NCBI GenBank assembly: GCA_034003325.1
Contig: JAVEYW010000011.1
Coordinates: 124,001 to 188,000, forward strand
Length of the DNA: 64,000 bases
Source: Desulfobacterales bacterium
GTDB taxonomy: Bacteria; Desulfobacterota; Desulfobacteria; Desulfobacterales; JAFDDL01
Direction: 5' to 3'
Position numbers and translations under genes: made by a program. The notes under the pieces were generated by a model. The model had not been told where the DNA came from. It made no database searches and was given only the letters and a program-made list of their open reading frames with translations. How positions within the stretch are numbered: position 1 is the stretch's first letter; the number at the start of each line of letters is the position of its first letter. Shown piece by piece: positions 1 through 8,255 of the stretch.

Positions 1-2
1 AA

Positions 3-1478
3 CCGTCTGAAAAATACAGCCGGGAGGAGTTATCCCAAATGTTGGCGCCTATCGCGCTCTATCCTGACGCGCTGCTGGCGCAGGTTCTGATGGCATCGAC
101 CTATCCCGTTGAAGTGGTTGAAGCTGACCGATGGGTCAGAAGGAATTCAGGGCTGAAGGGCGAGGACCTTGATGACGTGCTCTTGGACATGAACTGGGAT
201 CCGAGCGTTAAGGCTGTCTGTCATTTCCCGCCGATTTTGGCATTGATGAGTGAGCGAATCTCTGAAACCACAGAGCTTGGCAACGCCTTTCTCGCTCAGG
301 AGGACGAGGTCATGGACGTTGTTCAGGAATTACGGGCAAAGGCCTATGAACAGGGAAACCTCACAACCAACGACAAACAGAAAGTCATTGTTGAAAGAGA
401 AACAATTATCATCAAGCAGGCGGATCCCAGGGTTGTATACGTGTCATACTATGACCCCTTCTATGTTTATGGGCCGTGGTGGTATCCCGCTTATCCGCCT
501 TATTACTGGGGGCCTCCGGGGGTAAGAATTGGCGTTGGGATTTCTTACTGGCCGGGCTTTTATTTCGGGTTTGCTTTTGGCAACTGGAGCTATTTCAACT
601 GGCACCGGCACTATATTCATATCGATGTGCGCCATCGGCCGAGATTTGTTAGGCATGACCGGTGGGTAGCTCATCCCCCCGGCCGCTGGCATCACGCCCC
701 TGCGCACCGCCGGGGAGTTGCCTATCGCGATCAGCATACAGCCACAAAATACGGCCAACACCCCCCGCGATCAAGGGACTTTCAACGTGACACCCGTGGG
801 TATTCCGAACACCGTGCTCCTGATCGCAATCGGCGTGTCGGTGACGGGGCTTGGGGGGATCACCATGATCGGCGCAGGGAGGATGCGGTAAGAACTGAAC
901 GTAATCGGCGGGCGCCTTCACCTGCCACCCCGGACAACCCGGAGCGTGAACGAACCGATCGAGTTCGTCAGGAACGGGAACGCGTTGAGCGCGGAAAGAG
1001 AGAAGGTTTGCAACAGGTGGATCCCAAAAATCAGGAGAGGCAACGGATCGAGCGGACCCGGCAGGCGCCTTTACCTGCCACCCCGGATAATCCGGTGCGT
1101 GAACGAACCGATCGAGTTCGTCAGGAACGGGAACGCGTTGAGCGCGGAAAGAGAGAAGGTTCGCAACGGATCGATTCCGAAAACCAGGAAAGGCAACGGA
1201 TCGAGCGGACCCGGCAGGTCCCTGCACCGGTTGCCCCGGATAACCCGGTGCGTGAACGAACCGATCAAGTTCGTCAGGAACGGAAACGCGTTGAAAGTGA
1301 ACAGCAATTGAAGAGCCGCGACAATGCGGTGAACCAGGCTGGTGGGGCCGTATTGAAACGTCAACCAGGCGCGCACGGCCGGAGTAATCAGCAAGGCACG
1401 GGCGGTCATTCCCGCGGCCGGGAGCGATCAGATGGTAACAGCAGGGGGGGCCGAGGTGACCAGAGCCGCAATAAGTAG
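3..1478 (+). CDS. DUF3300 domain protein with C-terminal 51-residue repeats (5' end outside window)
   Basis: The frame is open from the left edge; the first ATG, at 39, falls inside the conserved DUF3300 segment (MLAPIALYPDALLAQ), so the true start and any signal peptide lie upstream of the window. The N-terminal ~110 residues are the DUF3300 core. A segment very rich in Tyr, Trp, Pro and Gly follows, then His/Arg-rich sequence, then an Arg/Glu-rich tail. The tail holds two complete 51-residue units and a partial third (912-1064, 1065-1217, 1218-1307), each starting near PATPDNP and carrying RERTDRVRQERERVERG. DUF3300 proteins are usually exported and of unknown function, so none is assigned. 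The highly charged tail is likely disordered. The stop is TAG at 1476-1478. Confidence 0.85.
   Translation, partial: PSEKYSREELSQMLAPIALYPDALLAQVLMASTYPVEVVEADRWVRRNSGLKGEDLDDVLLDMNWDPSVKAVCHFPPILALMSERISETTELGNAFLAQEDEVMDVVQELRAKAYEQGNLTTNDKQKVIVERETIIIKQADPRVVYVSYYDPFYVYGPWWYPAYPPYYWGPPGVRIGVGISYWPGFYFGFAFGNWSYFNWHRHYIHIDVRHRPRFVRHDRWVAHPPGRWHHAPAHRRGVAYRDQHTATKYGQHPPRSRDFQRDTRGYSEHRAPDRNRRVGDGAWGDHHDRRREDAVRTERNRRAPSPATPDNPERERTDRVRQERERVERGKREGLQQVDPKNQERQRIERTRQAPLPATPDNPVRERTDRVRQERERVERGKREGSQRIDSENQERQRIERTRQVPAPVAPDNPVRERTDQVRQERKRVESEQQLKSRDNAVNQAGGAVLKRQPGAHGRSNQQGTGGHSRGRERSDGNSRGGRGDQSRNK
912..1307 (+). repeat. In-gene 153-bp tandem repeat, 2.6 copies
   Basis: Units begin at 912, 1065 and 1218, and the third is truncated. 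Units 1 and 2 are nearly identical in DNA over long stretches, for example the part encoding RERTDRVRQERERVERGKRE. This suggests recent duplication or active copy-number change within the coding sequence. The unit is exactly 51 codons, so changes in copy number keep the frame. Confidence 0.85.
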
Positions 1479-1488
1479 TGTCCGGCCA

Positions 1489-1625
1489 TGATCATGGTTT
1501 CGGCCACGCCAGGTTATTTTTTCCCGACCGGCAGGAACTCGCTGTCGCTCAAACAGTCTGCCGCTCTTCCAAAAACACCCTGGCGCGGCCTTCCTGCCGT
1601 GGGAAATTGGCCGAAACGATGATCA
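1489..1625. repeat. MITE-like palindromic element, copy 1
   Basis: The 137-bp element is bounded by 18-bp terminal inverted repeats with one mismatch: TGATCATGGTTTCGGCCA at 1489-1506 and its complement at 1608-1625. The interior is itself an imperfect palindrome: GCCAGG-T-rich-CCGGCAG on the left mirrors CTGCCG-A-rich-CCTGGC on the right. A second copy lies inverted at 7240-7356. No transposase is encoded. It fills most of the gap after the DUF3300 gene. Short open frames across it are not credible genes. Confidence 0.7.
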
Positions 1626-1820
1626 AGCCATACTGTCCTATTGTAAAGGCTGTTGGAATACTTTATATATGGCCCTTTCGTTGCGGAGCCGCTTCGATTT
1701 ATAATCGTTGGCAATAATATTATAGGCTAAGCAGCAAAGGGCCGGCACGCTGGTCAACCCTTTTTGAATGGGTGCTAACGAATGCATGCCTGAAATCATT
1801 TTAACCGGTTTGCATTCGAT

Positions 1821-3263
1821 ATGTTATTTAATTCGCTTCAATTTCCTTTTTTCTTTATTCTCCTTGTCAGTCTCTATTTTACGATTCCCTACCGGTTCAG
1901 ATGGATGTTGCTGCTCGGCGCCAGTTACTTCTTTTATATGTGCTGGAAGGTCGATTATATCCTTCTGATTACCAGTTCCACCCTCATCGCCTACTGGGCC
2001 GGGTTACGAATGGCCGCGGCGTCCGACCCGAAAAGAAAGAGAAACTATTTCATTCTGAGCCTAGTGTTTAACCTTGGCGCGCTCTTTTTTTTCAAATATT
2101 TCAATTTTTTCAGCAGATCCGTGACCCTCGGCTTGAATGCCTTGAATATCGATTTTTCTGCGCCGGTATTCAATGTGCTGTTGCCGGTGGGAATTTCCTT
2201 TTATACATTCCAGATACTCAGTTACACCTTCGATGTCTACAGCGGACGAACGCCTGCTGAAAGGCATTTGGGGTATTTTGCGCTTTACGTGTCTTTCTGG
2301 CCGCAACTGGGGGCGGGGCCCATTGAGCGAAGCCATCGCATGTTACCCCAATTCAAGGGGAAACGGGATTTTGATTATCATCGGGTGACCGACGGCCTTC
2401 GTCTTATGCTGTGGGGGTTGTTTCAAAAAGTGGTGATTGCCGACCATCTGGCGATTTATGTCAACCGGGTGTTTAATCACGTGGATACGTTTCAGGGGGC
2501 ACCGCTCATTATCGCCTCGTTTTTTTTCACCTTTCAGATTTACTGCGATTTTTCCGGTTATTCCGATATGGCGGTCGGCGCAGCGCGTGTTTTCGGCTAT
2601 GAGCTGATTTATAACTTTCACCGGCCGTATTTCGCCAAGTCTTTGGGTGAATTCTGGCAGCGCTGGCATATCTCGTTATCCACCTGGTTCAGGGACTACG
2701 TGTATATTCCCATGGGGGGAAACCGGGTTGTGAAATGGCGGCACTATGTTAATCTGTTTATCACCTTTTGGGTGAGCGGGTTATGGCACGGCGCCAATTG
2801 GACCTTTGTTGTCTGGGGAGCGCTGCACGGGTTGCTTCTGGTTGTGGAAGTCGCAACCCAGCCCTTCCGGCAACGGGTCATCCATCGATGGTTTTCGAAT
2901 GCGTCTTCGTTTTTCTGCCGCAGTGTTCTCGTCGGCGTTACCTTTATTCAGGTTTCTTTTGCCTGGATCTTTTTCCGGGCCAATACGGTGGGTGAGGCCT
3001 TCACCGTCATAAAAAAGATATGGGCCATCGATTCCTTTGCGGCGGGATTCAAAGTGGTCGGTCCCTATTCATTTTTATTTAGTATTTTGTTGATTCTGAT
3101 ATTGGTGTGGGTGCATTTGAAAGAGCGAAAGGATCGGATTAATCACTATATCGGAAGGTTGTCGGTAGCGGCGCGTTGGTCCGTTTACACGCTGGTGCTT
3201 TGGGCGGTCATTATTTCAGGGGTTTTCGGGGTAAGACAAGAATTCATTTACTTTCAATTTTGA
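1821..3263 (+). CDS. MBOAT family O-acyltransferase (AlgI/DltB-like)
   Basis: This 480-residue polytopic membrane protein begins with the typical MLFNS-QFPFFFILLVSLYF first segment. It carries the MBOAT core: the FWQRWHISLSTWFRDYVYIP motif and, downstream, SGLWHGANWTFVVWG with the conserved His. AlgI-type proteins take acyl groups from the cytoplasm and pass them across the inner membrane to a periplasmic partner that O-acylates a polysaccharide. The next gene starts 2 nt after the TGA, so the two are translationally linked and probably form that pair. No alginate or cellulose genes are nearby, so the acceptor glycan is unknown. There is no clear Shine-Dalgarno sequence before the ATG. Confidence 0.9.
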   Translation: MLFNSLQFPFFFILLVSLYFTIPYRFRWMLLLGASYFFYMCWKVDYILLITSSTLIAYWAGLRMAAASDPKRKRNYFILSLVFNLGALFFFKYFNFFSRSVTLGLNALNIDFSAPVFNVLLPVGISFYTFQILSYTFDVYSGRTPAERHLGYFALYVSFWPQLGAGPIERSHRMLPQFKGKRDFDYHRVTDGLRLMLWGLFQKVVIADHLAIYVNRVFNHVDTFQGAPLIIASFFFTFQIYCDFSGYSDMAVGAARVFGYELIYNFHRPYFAKSLGEFWQRWHISLSTWFRDYVYIPMGGNRVVKWRHYVNLFITFWVSGLWHGANWTFVVWGALHGLLLVVEVATQPFRQRVIHRWFSNASSFFCRSVLVGVTFIQVSFAWIFFRANTVGEAFTVIKKIWAIDSFAAGFKVVGPYSFLFSILLILILVWVHLKERKDRINHYIGRLSVAARWSVYTLVLWAVIISGVFGVRQEFIYFQF

Positions 3264-3265
3264 TT

Positions 3266-4270
3266 ATGCAGATTAAGAAATTCATCATCAACGCATTGAT
3301 ATTTTTCCTGTTGAACGCTTGCATTATGGGGGGTCTTCTCTCTTTTTTTTCGGGGCGTCAGCGGCATATTCGCCTTAAAAACTGGGAAACGGAGTCGAAT
3401 CTGCTGGTGATGGGCGAAAATGAGCATTACGATGTCGCTATTCTTGGTACATCCAGAGGGCGTATTTTTTCACGGGATGCCAATCATCAGCTTATGGAAG
3501 GCATTCTGGGGAAAAAAGTGATCAACCTCTCAAAAGGCGGCGGGGGCGGCCTTATGCCGGCAGAGCTGCACTTGTCGAACTTTTATGATCGGGGAAATAC
3601 CGTCGAGCACATTATCTATCTGATCGATCCCTGGGTGTTTTTTTGCGCCATCAACAATGAGAACAATAATTTTTTTTTAAGGGATGAGCCTTTTGAGCTC
3701 TCTATCCTGTGGAAGCTGATCGCACGGAGGTACCCCCCGGATCGCATTTTCTCCTACCTTCAAATGATCGCAAAGGATGATTGGGAAAACTTTACCCGAT
3801 ACAGCGCACCCGGCTTGTCCGAATTAACCCTGACAGCCATCAATCCCCGCAAACAGGAAGAGGCCCGAAAGCATTATCTGAGCCTGTATGAAGCGGATCG
3901 CTTCGAGAGGTACAGCCGGTATTTGCATGTGATCAATGCTCTGGCCAAAGCGAACAACAGCCGCATCACCTATATCATGTTGCCGATTTTAATGGATGAC
4001 TTTCCCGGCGCCAAAGAGGTGGATGAGAAATTAAAGGCTGTATCCCGGGAGGATCGGGTGGCTTATTATAATTTCGTGGCATCGGTTCGGGATATTCGCT
4101 ATTTCTATGATCATATGCACTTTAACAAGATCGGGATCGCTCATTTCACACAGGCCTACTTAAAGCCCATTCTCGAGGAAAAGCTTCCTTTAAGCCGCCA
4201 CCTCACATCCAGTTCTTCAGCAATCGGTGGGGCCGGTAGCGGGCATGAAATCTTTGCCGTCATGCGCTGA
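3266..4270 (+). CDS. SGNH/AlgJ-like periplasmic partner of the MBOAT protein
   Basis: The start is placed at ATG 3266, two bases after the MBOAT stop (334 residues); an upstream ATG at 3176 would overlap the MBOAT gene by 88 nt. One hydrophobic segment (about residues 7-28) anchors the protein. The rest should be periplasmic. ILGTSRG around Ser63 looks like SGNH block I, and YDHMHF (Asp282, His285) fits the block V DxxH pair, giving a possible Ser-His-Asp set. In AlgJ/AlgX/DltD-type systems such proteins finish the transfer of acyl groups. The function as O-acyltransferase or esterase is inferred from these motifs and the gene pairing. Confidence 0.7.
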   Translation: MQIKKFIINALIFFLLNACIMGGLLSFFSGRQRHIRLKNWETESNLLVMGENEHYDVAILGTSRGRIFSRDANHQLMEGILGKKVINLSKGGGGGLMPAELHLSNFYDRGNTVEHIIYLIDPWVFFCAINNENNNFFLRDEPFELSILWKLIARRYPPDRIFSYLQMIAKDDWENFTRYSAPGLSELTLTAINPRKQEEARKHYLSLYEADRFERYSRYLHVINALAKANNSRITYIMLPILMDDFPGAKEVDEKLKAVSREDRVAYYNFVASVRDIRYFYDHMHFNKIGIAHFTQAYLKPILEEKLPLSRHLTSSSSAIGGAGSGHEIFAVMR

Positions 4271-4321
4271 TAAACCTTCTGTTTTTTCGACGGAAATGAA
4301 TTGTTAAGGCATTAAAATAAT

Positions 4322-4355
4322 GAGGCGGTGGGATCTTTCCCCCCGCCCATTTTAT
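4322..4355. terminator. Bidirectional hairpin between convergent genes
   Basis: The 9-bp stem GGCGGTGGG / CCCCCCGCC (4324-4332 and 4339-4347) has one mismatch and a 6-nt loop, followed by ATTTTAT. It lies between the SGNH-like gene and the convergent stress-protein gene and could end both transcripts. The U-tract is weak. Confidence 0.5.
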
Positions 4356-4388
4356 GCAATTACCCCCGGTGCCATCCATTTGGCTGAT

Positions 4389-4847
4389 TCAGCACCCCTG
4401 TTGAAACCTTGAGCGAATCAGCAGCAAGGGACGATCAATACAGTTCAGCACACCGGCAGTCGAACTGCCATAAAATGTCCGTTGCATTCCCCCCATTCCA
4501 TGACTGGCCATGGCTATCAGGTCCACGGCTTCCTTTGCGGCGCAGTCCATGATGCCGGCGACGACTGATCCGTGAACGATTTGCATGCGCGCGGCAATGC
4601 CTTTTTCCCGCCATCTGTCAATAATGGATTGAAGATAAGCTTCTTTGGCGTTTACCTGTTGACGGCGTTTTTCGATGAAGTCCTTAACGTCGGCCACTTC
4701 ATCTCGTTCAAGCATCAGATCAGCGGTGTCATCGACATATAGCAGAACGACATCGACTTTTGAACCTTGAGCCAGCTTTTCGACATGTGGCAGAATGGCT
4801 TCTGCATGTGCTGATCCGTCTAAGGGGACAAGAATTTTTTCGTACAT
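4389..4847 (-). CDS. Universal stress protein, UspA family
   Basis: At 152 residues this is the usual single-domain size. The N-terminus MYEKILVPLDGSAHAE is the UspA beta1-alpha1 segment. The C-terminal MASHGMGGMQRTFYGSSTAGVL matches the G-2x-G-9x-G(S/T) ATP-binding loop, so it is probably the nucleotide-binding type. The start has a strong Shine-Dalgarno (AAAGGAGG, 5 nt before the ATG). The gene stands alone, convergent with the acyltransferase pair. The specific stress it answers to cannot be read from sequence. Confidence 0.92.
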   Translation of the reverse strand: MYEKILVPLDGSAHAEAILPHVEKLAQGSKVDVVLLYVDDTADLMLERDEVADVKDFIEKRRQQVNAKEAYLQSIIDRWREKGIAARMQIVHGSVVAGIMDCAAKEAVDLIAMASHGMGGMQRTFYGSSTAGVLNCIDRPLLLIRSRFQQGC

Positions 4848-5289
4848 GATCGACCTCCTTTGGAATTACTTTTTCTGGAATTAAACATTGGCTTCCCTTA
4901 GCCAGGTATCATCTGTTCAAAACCGGCAAAGCCGGAAGCTGGGCGTCTGGGCTGTCTACATAGTTTTGCGCGCTATAATAAACACGTTGATAAGCATAGA
5001 ACACGCCAATTCGGCATATATTTCAAATTATAAGGAAATTATTTTTTTCGCAATGTTTTTTATCTAACTTATTGTCAGTATTATTTACATGGTGGAAAGG
5101 AATAAAAGGTTACTTATCGTCGGAGGATGAAAGATTGCTTCCGGTTAAGCAAAGGCGATGCGCTTGTCGGGGGGAACCCGGTTCGTCACCGAAGGGACAG
5201 CAGGGATTGGGAATATTGAGGGGGTATGACTTTGACAAAAAAGGGTCAAGCCATTCTGCTTAATCTATTGTTATTCTATATTGTTGCTA
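4848..5289. other. Gap with a repeat hairpin and a possibly structured region; no credible gene
   Basis: The gap holds a CCGGC-AAA-GCCGG hairpin with a GCTGGG tail (4923-4944), a perfect TATAAT (4974-4979) without a good -35, and a GC-rich tract at about 5105-5225 with several possible stems, such as TTGCTT/AAGCAA at 5134-5151. I could not match the latter to any riboswitch class I know. The open frame 5072-5263 has no protein-like features. Another, from ATG 5226, runs antisense into the tRNA gene. Confidence 0.4.
4923..4944. repeat. CCGGC hairpin repeat with GCTGGG tail, copy 1
   Basis: CCGGC-AAA-GCCGG followed by AAGCTGGGC. Related copies occur at 35845-35892 (reverse strand) and 58639-58672. 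It lies upstream of the stress-protein gene. Confidence 0.6.
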
Positions 5290-5365
5290 TGGCGCGCCCG
5301 GCAGGATTCGAACCTGCGATCTCCAGCTCCGGAGGCTGACGCCCTATCCCCTGGGCTACGGGCGC
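5290..5365 (-). tRNA. tRNA-Arg (anticodon CCG)
   Basis: On the minus strand the 76 nt fold as a full cloverleaf: acceptor GCGCCCG/CGGGCGC, D-arm GCCC/GGGC, anticodon stem TCAGC/GCTGG with loop CTCCGGA (anticodon CCG), T-arm GCAGG-TTCGAAT-CCTGC, discriminator G and an encoded CCA. It reads CGG arginine codons. It stands between the stress-protein gap and folC. Confidence 0.95.
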
Positions 5366-5403
5366 GAATTTTGAAGGCAAAATAGAGGATTCGGCCGAAT
5401 AAG

Positions 5404-6729
5404 TCAAGCGGGAAACGTGATGGCTTGGCTATTCGGTGGATTTAATACCAACGTGCCGGCTTCTATGGCTCCCTTTACTTCGCCTACCAGATATAATGAT
5501 CCGGCAATACAGATGACCTCATCCTTTTTAGCGGTTTGAACGGCATGGGCGACCGCATCGGGAACGCTCGGGATGACCTCGGGAGAGGGGATAAATTCTT
5601 TGGCCACGGTCAGAAAAGTTTCCGGCGGGAGCGCCCGATCGATCTTGGGTTGGGTGAAAACGGCCTTTTTACACAAGGGTAATAATTGCCGAAGCATGGG
5701 GGTATATGCCTTATCGTCCAGTATGCCGGTTACCAGCGTGATGTTTCGATCGGCGTAATGAGCAGCCAGATATTGCGATAGAATGCGAACCGCTGATAGG
5801 TTGTGGGCGCCGTCCAATATCACCAGGGGTGATTCCGATATGATTTCCAGCCGGCCGGGCCAATGGGTGTTCAGGAGTCCGGCTTGAAGATGATCAAACA
5901 GCAGTTTCAGCCCAAGTCGGTTTAATACTTCACAAGCGGCCAGAACCAACGCCGCGTTTTTAGCCTGGTGTTCCCCTTTCAGCCCGGTGCGCAATTTGGC
6001 CCATTGTTGGTCCAAACCGTAATAAGTAAAAGTGCCGTCGGGGTGTCTTCGAATTCGAAATGCGTTGCCGAACCGGTAAAGGGGGGCGGATTTTTTTTGT
6101 GCGATGCGCGTGAGCACTTCAATGACGGGTTTTTGCCCGGCTCCGGTTATGACGGGTACGCCTTCTTTGATGATGCCGCCTTTCTCGGCGGCAATTGCCG
6201 CAAGGGTGTTTCCCAGATAGGATTGATGCTCCAGTGAAATGTTGGTGATGATGGACAGATTTGGGCGCAGAACATTGGTGGCATCCAGCCTGCCGCCCAT
6301 GCCGGTTTCAATAATAGCCCAGTCGACCTGTTGGCGGCTGAATTCATACAACGCCATGGCGGTGGTAAATTCAAAAAACGTCGGCTCCCGGTTTCCCTGA
6401 TGGGCTTTTTCAACGGCCAGATAGGAGGCAACAACGCTTTCATTTGAGATGGGTTGGCCATTAGTTTGAATGCGCTCGTTAAAGTGAACCAGATGGGGAG
6501 AGGTGTAGAGGCCGACCCGGTAACCGGCGGTTTGCAGAATGGTGGCAAGGGTCGATGCGACGGAGCCTTTGCCGTTGGTGCCCGCGATATGAATGCAGCG
6601 AAACTGTTGCTGCGGACTGCCCAGGCCGGTTAACATGCCGGAAATGATATCGAGCCCGAGTTTAATACCAAAGCGCCTGAGACCGAACATTTTCTTCAGG
6701 CAATCCGCGTATTCGTTATCGAATGCCAT
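5404..6729 (-). CDS. folC: Bifunctional folylpolyglutamate synthase / dihydrofolate synthase
   Basis: The Mur-ligase-like enzyme adds glutamate to dihydropteroate and to tetrahydrofolates in the cytosol. The P-loop is GTNGKGS (residues 50-56), followed by GYRVGLYTSPHLVHFNERI, the folC signature with the dihydropteroate loop. GGRLDATNV, a conserved His in NISLEHQSYLG, and ILDGAHN in the C-terminal domain are all present. At 441 residues it is normal in length. The ATG lies just 3' of the rpsU terminator on the same strand, so expression may depend on read-through or on a weak local promoter. The Shine-Dalgarno is poor. Confidence 0.95.
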   Translation of the reverse strand: MAFDNEYADCLKKMFGLRRFGIKLGLDIISGMLTGLGSPQQQFRCIHIAGTNGKGSVASTLATILQTAGYRVGLYTSPHLVHFNERIQTNGQPISNESVVASYLAVEKAHQGNREPTFFEFTTAMALYEFSRQQVDWAIIETGMGGRLDATNVLRPNLSIITNISLEHQSYLGNTLAAIAAEKGGIIKEGVPVITGAGQKPVIEVLTRIAQKKSAPLYRFGNAFRIRRHPDGTFTYYGLDQQWAKLRTGLKGEHQAKNAALVLAACEVLNRLGLKLLFDHLQAGLLNTHWPGRLEIISESPLVILDGAHNLSAVRILSQYLAAHYADRNITLVTGILDDKAYTPMLRQLLPLCKKAVFTQPKIDRALPPETFLTVAKEFIPSPEVIPSVPDAVAHAVQTAKKDEVICIAGSLYLVGEVKGAIEAGTLVLNPPNSQAITFPA

Positions 6730-6751
6730 AGGATTTCAACATGCCTTATCA

Positions 6752-6789
6752 TAAAAAAACCCGGCAGATCTTATTCATTCTGCCGGGCT
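6752..6789 (-). terminator. Rho-independent terminator after rpsU
   Basis: On the minus strand, CCCGGCAGA / TCTGCCGGG stems are followed by seven Ts. It lies between the rpsU stop and the folC start and should strongly limit read-through into folC. Confidence 0.88.
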
Positions 6790-6812
6790 TGTCGGAGATT
6801 TTCAGCTCAGGA

Positions 6813-7016
6813 TTATCGACGATATTTTCGGGCAGTGGCGATACGCTGCCTTCTCAAAGCTTCGCGTTGTTTGCGACGTCTGTATTCGCTCGGCTTTTCA
6901 TAGCTTTTTTTCAGTTTCAAGCGTTTGAAAAGCCCGTCGTTCTGAATCTTCTTTTTCAGAATGCGCATGGCTTTTTCAAGGTCGTTATCTAACACCCTGA
7001 CTTCAATTTGCTTCAA
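6813..7016 (-). CDS. rpsU: 30S ribosomal protein S21
   Basis: The 67-residue basic protein shows the S21 pattern: an N-terminal beta strand (KQIEVRVLDND), then ALRRF-type basic helices, here ILKKKIQNDGLFKRLKLKK and YEKPSEYRRRKQREALRR. It binds near the 3' end of 16S rRNA in the small subunit and helps translation initiation. The start is TTG at 7016, supported by GAGGA about 6 nt upstream. The gene is followed by a strong intrinsic terminator, so it is probably its own transcription unit. Confidence 0.95.
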   Translation of the reverse strand: MKQIEVRVLDNDLEKAMRILKKKIQNDGLFKRLKLKKSYEKPSEYRRRKQREALRRQRIATARKYRR

Positions 7017-7239
7017 ATTCCTCGCCCCCTTTTTTCCATCGAAATATGTATTTAATAAGATTTTCGATGTTTATTTTTTTTATGCCCAGCGTAACGGGGG
7101 TAAATATAATATTTTGAAGGGATTTGCAAGGGAAAATTTTATATCAGGCGGCGGATGATTTTGAAAAAAATAGTTAACCATTCAGATATACAGAATTCAG
7201 GAGTCGGAATTTAGAATGGCTTTTGAATAAGCCGCGATC

Positions 7240-7356
7240 AGCGGCAGGGAGGCCGCGCCAGGGTGTTTTTGGAAGAGCGGCAGGCTGTTTGAGCGACAGC
7301 GAGTTCCTGCCGGTCTGGAAAAAATACCCTGGCGGGGCCGAAGCCATGATCATGGC
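7240..7356. repeat. MITE-like palindromic element, copy 2 (inverted)
   Basis: The reverse complement of this stretch matches 1487-1598 with few differences. Shared blocks include CGGCAGGAACTCGCTGTCGC and the T-rich arm before it. The ATGATCATGG end is kept, but the opposite end diverges (TGATCGCGGC instead of GGCCGAAACGATGATCA), so this copy is truncated or rearranged. It lies in the gap between adk and rpsU (7017-7378). Nothing else is seen in that gap. Confidence 0.7.
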
Positions 7357-7378
7357 GTGACGTTGAGACGGTGTTGTC

Positions 7379-8116
<738 letters not shown>

Positions 8117-8255
8117 TCAATGCTGAATGTCGGGTCGTGAAAACAGTTATGTGCGCATGTTACGCCAAAGCCGAATTATTACCGAATCCCCGCAGGTTAT
8201 GTCAAGACAATAATCCCCGGGGGGATATAAACATAACTTATTGAATTAAAAAATA

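Noticed and set aside
649..1409. Long antisense frames across the DUF3300 repeats
   Set aside because: They mirror the repetitive coding sequence on the other strand; the plus-strand frame has the family match.
3176..3265. Upstream ATG extending the SGNH-like gene
   Set aside because: Would overlap the MBOAT gene by 88 nt and adds sequence unlike a signal anchor; ATG 3266 fits better.
5072..5263. 63-codon frame in the stress-protein/tRNA gap
   Set aside because: Basic, low-similarity translation across a GC-rich structured tract; no ribosome-binding site.
5226..5340. A small frame (MTLTKKGQAILLNLLLFYIV...) running into the tRNA gene
   Set aside because: It continues through the antisense strand of tRNA-Arg, a well-known source of spurious open frames (ARPAGFEPA).
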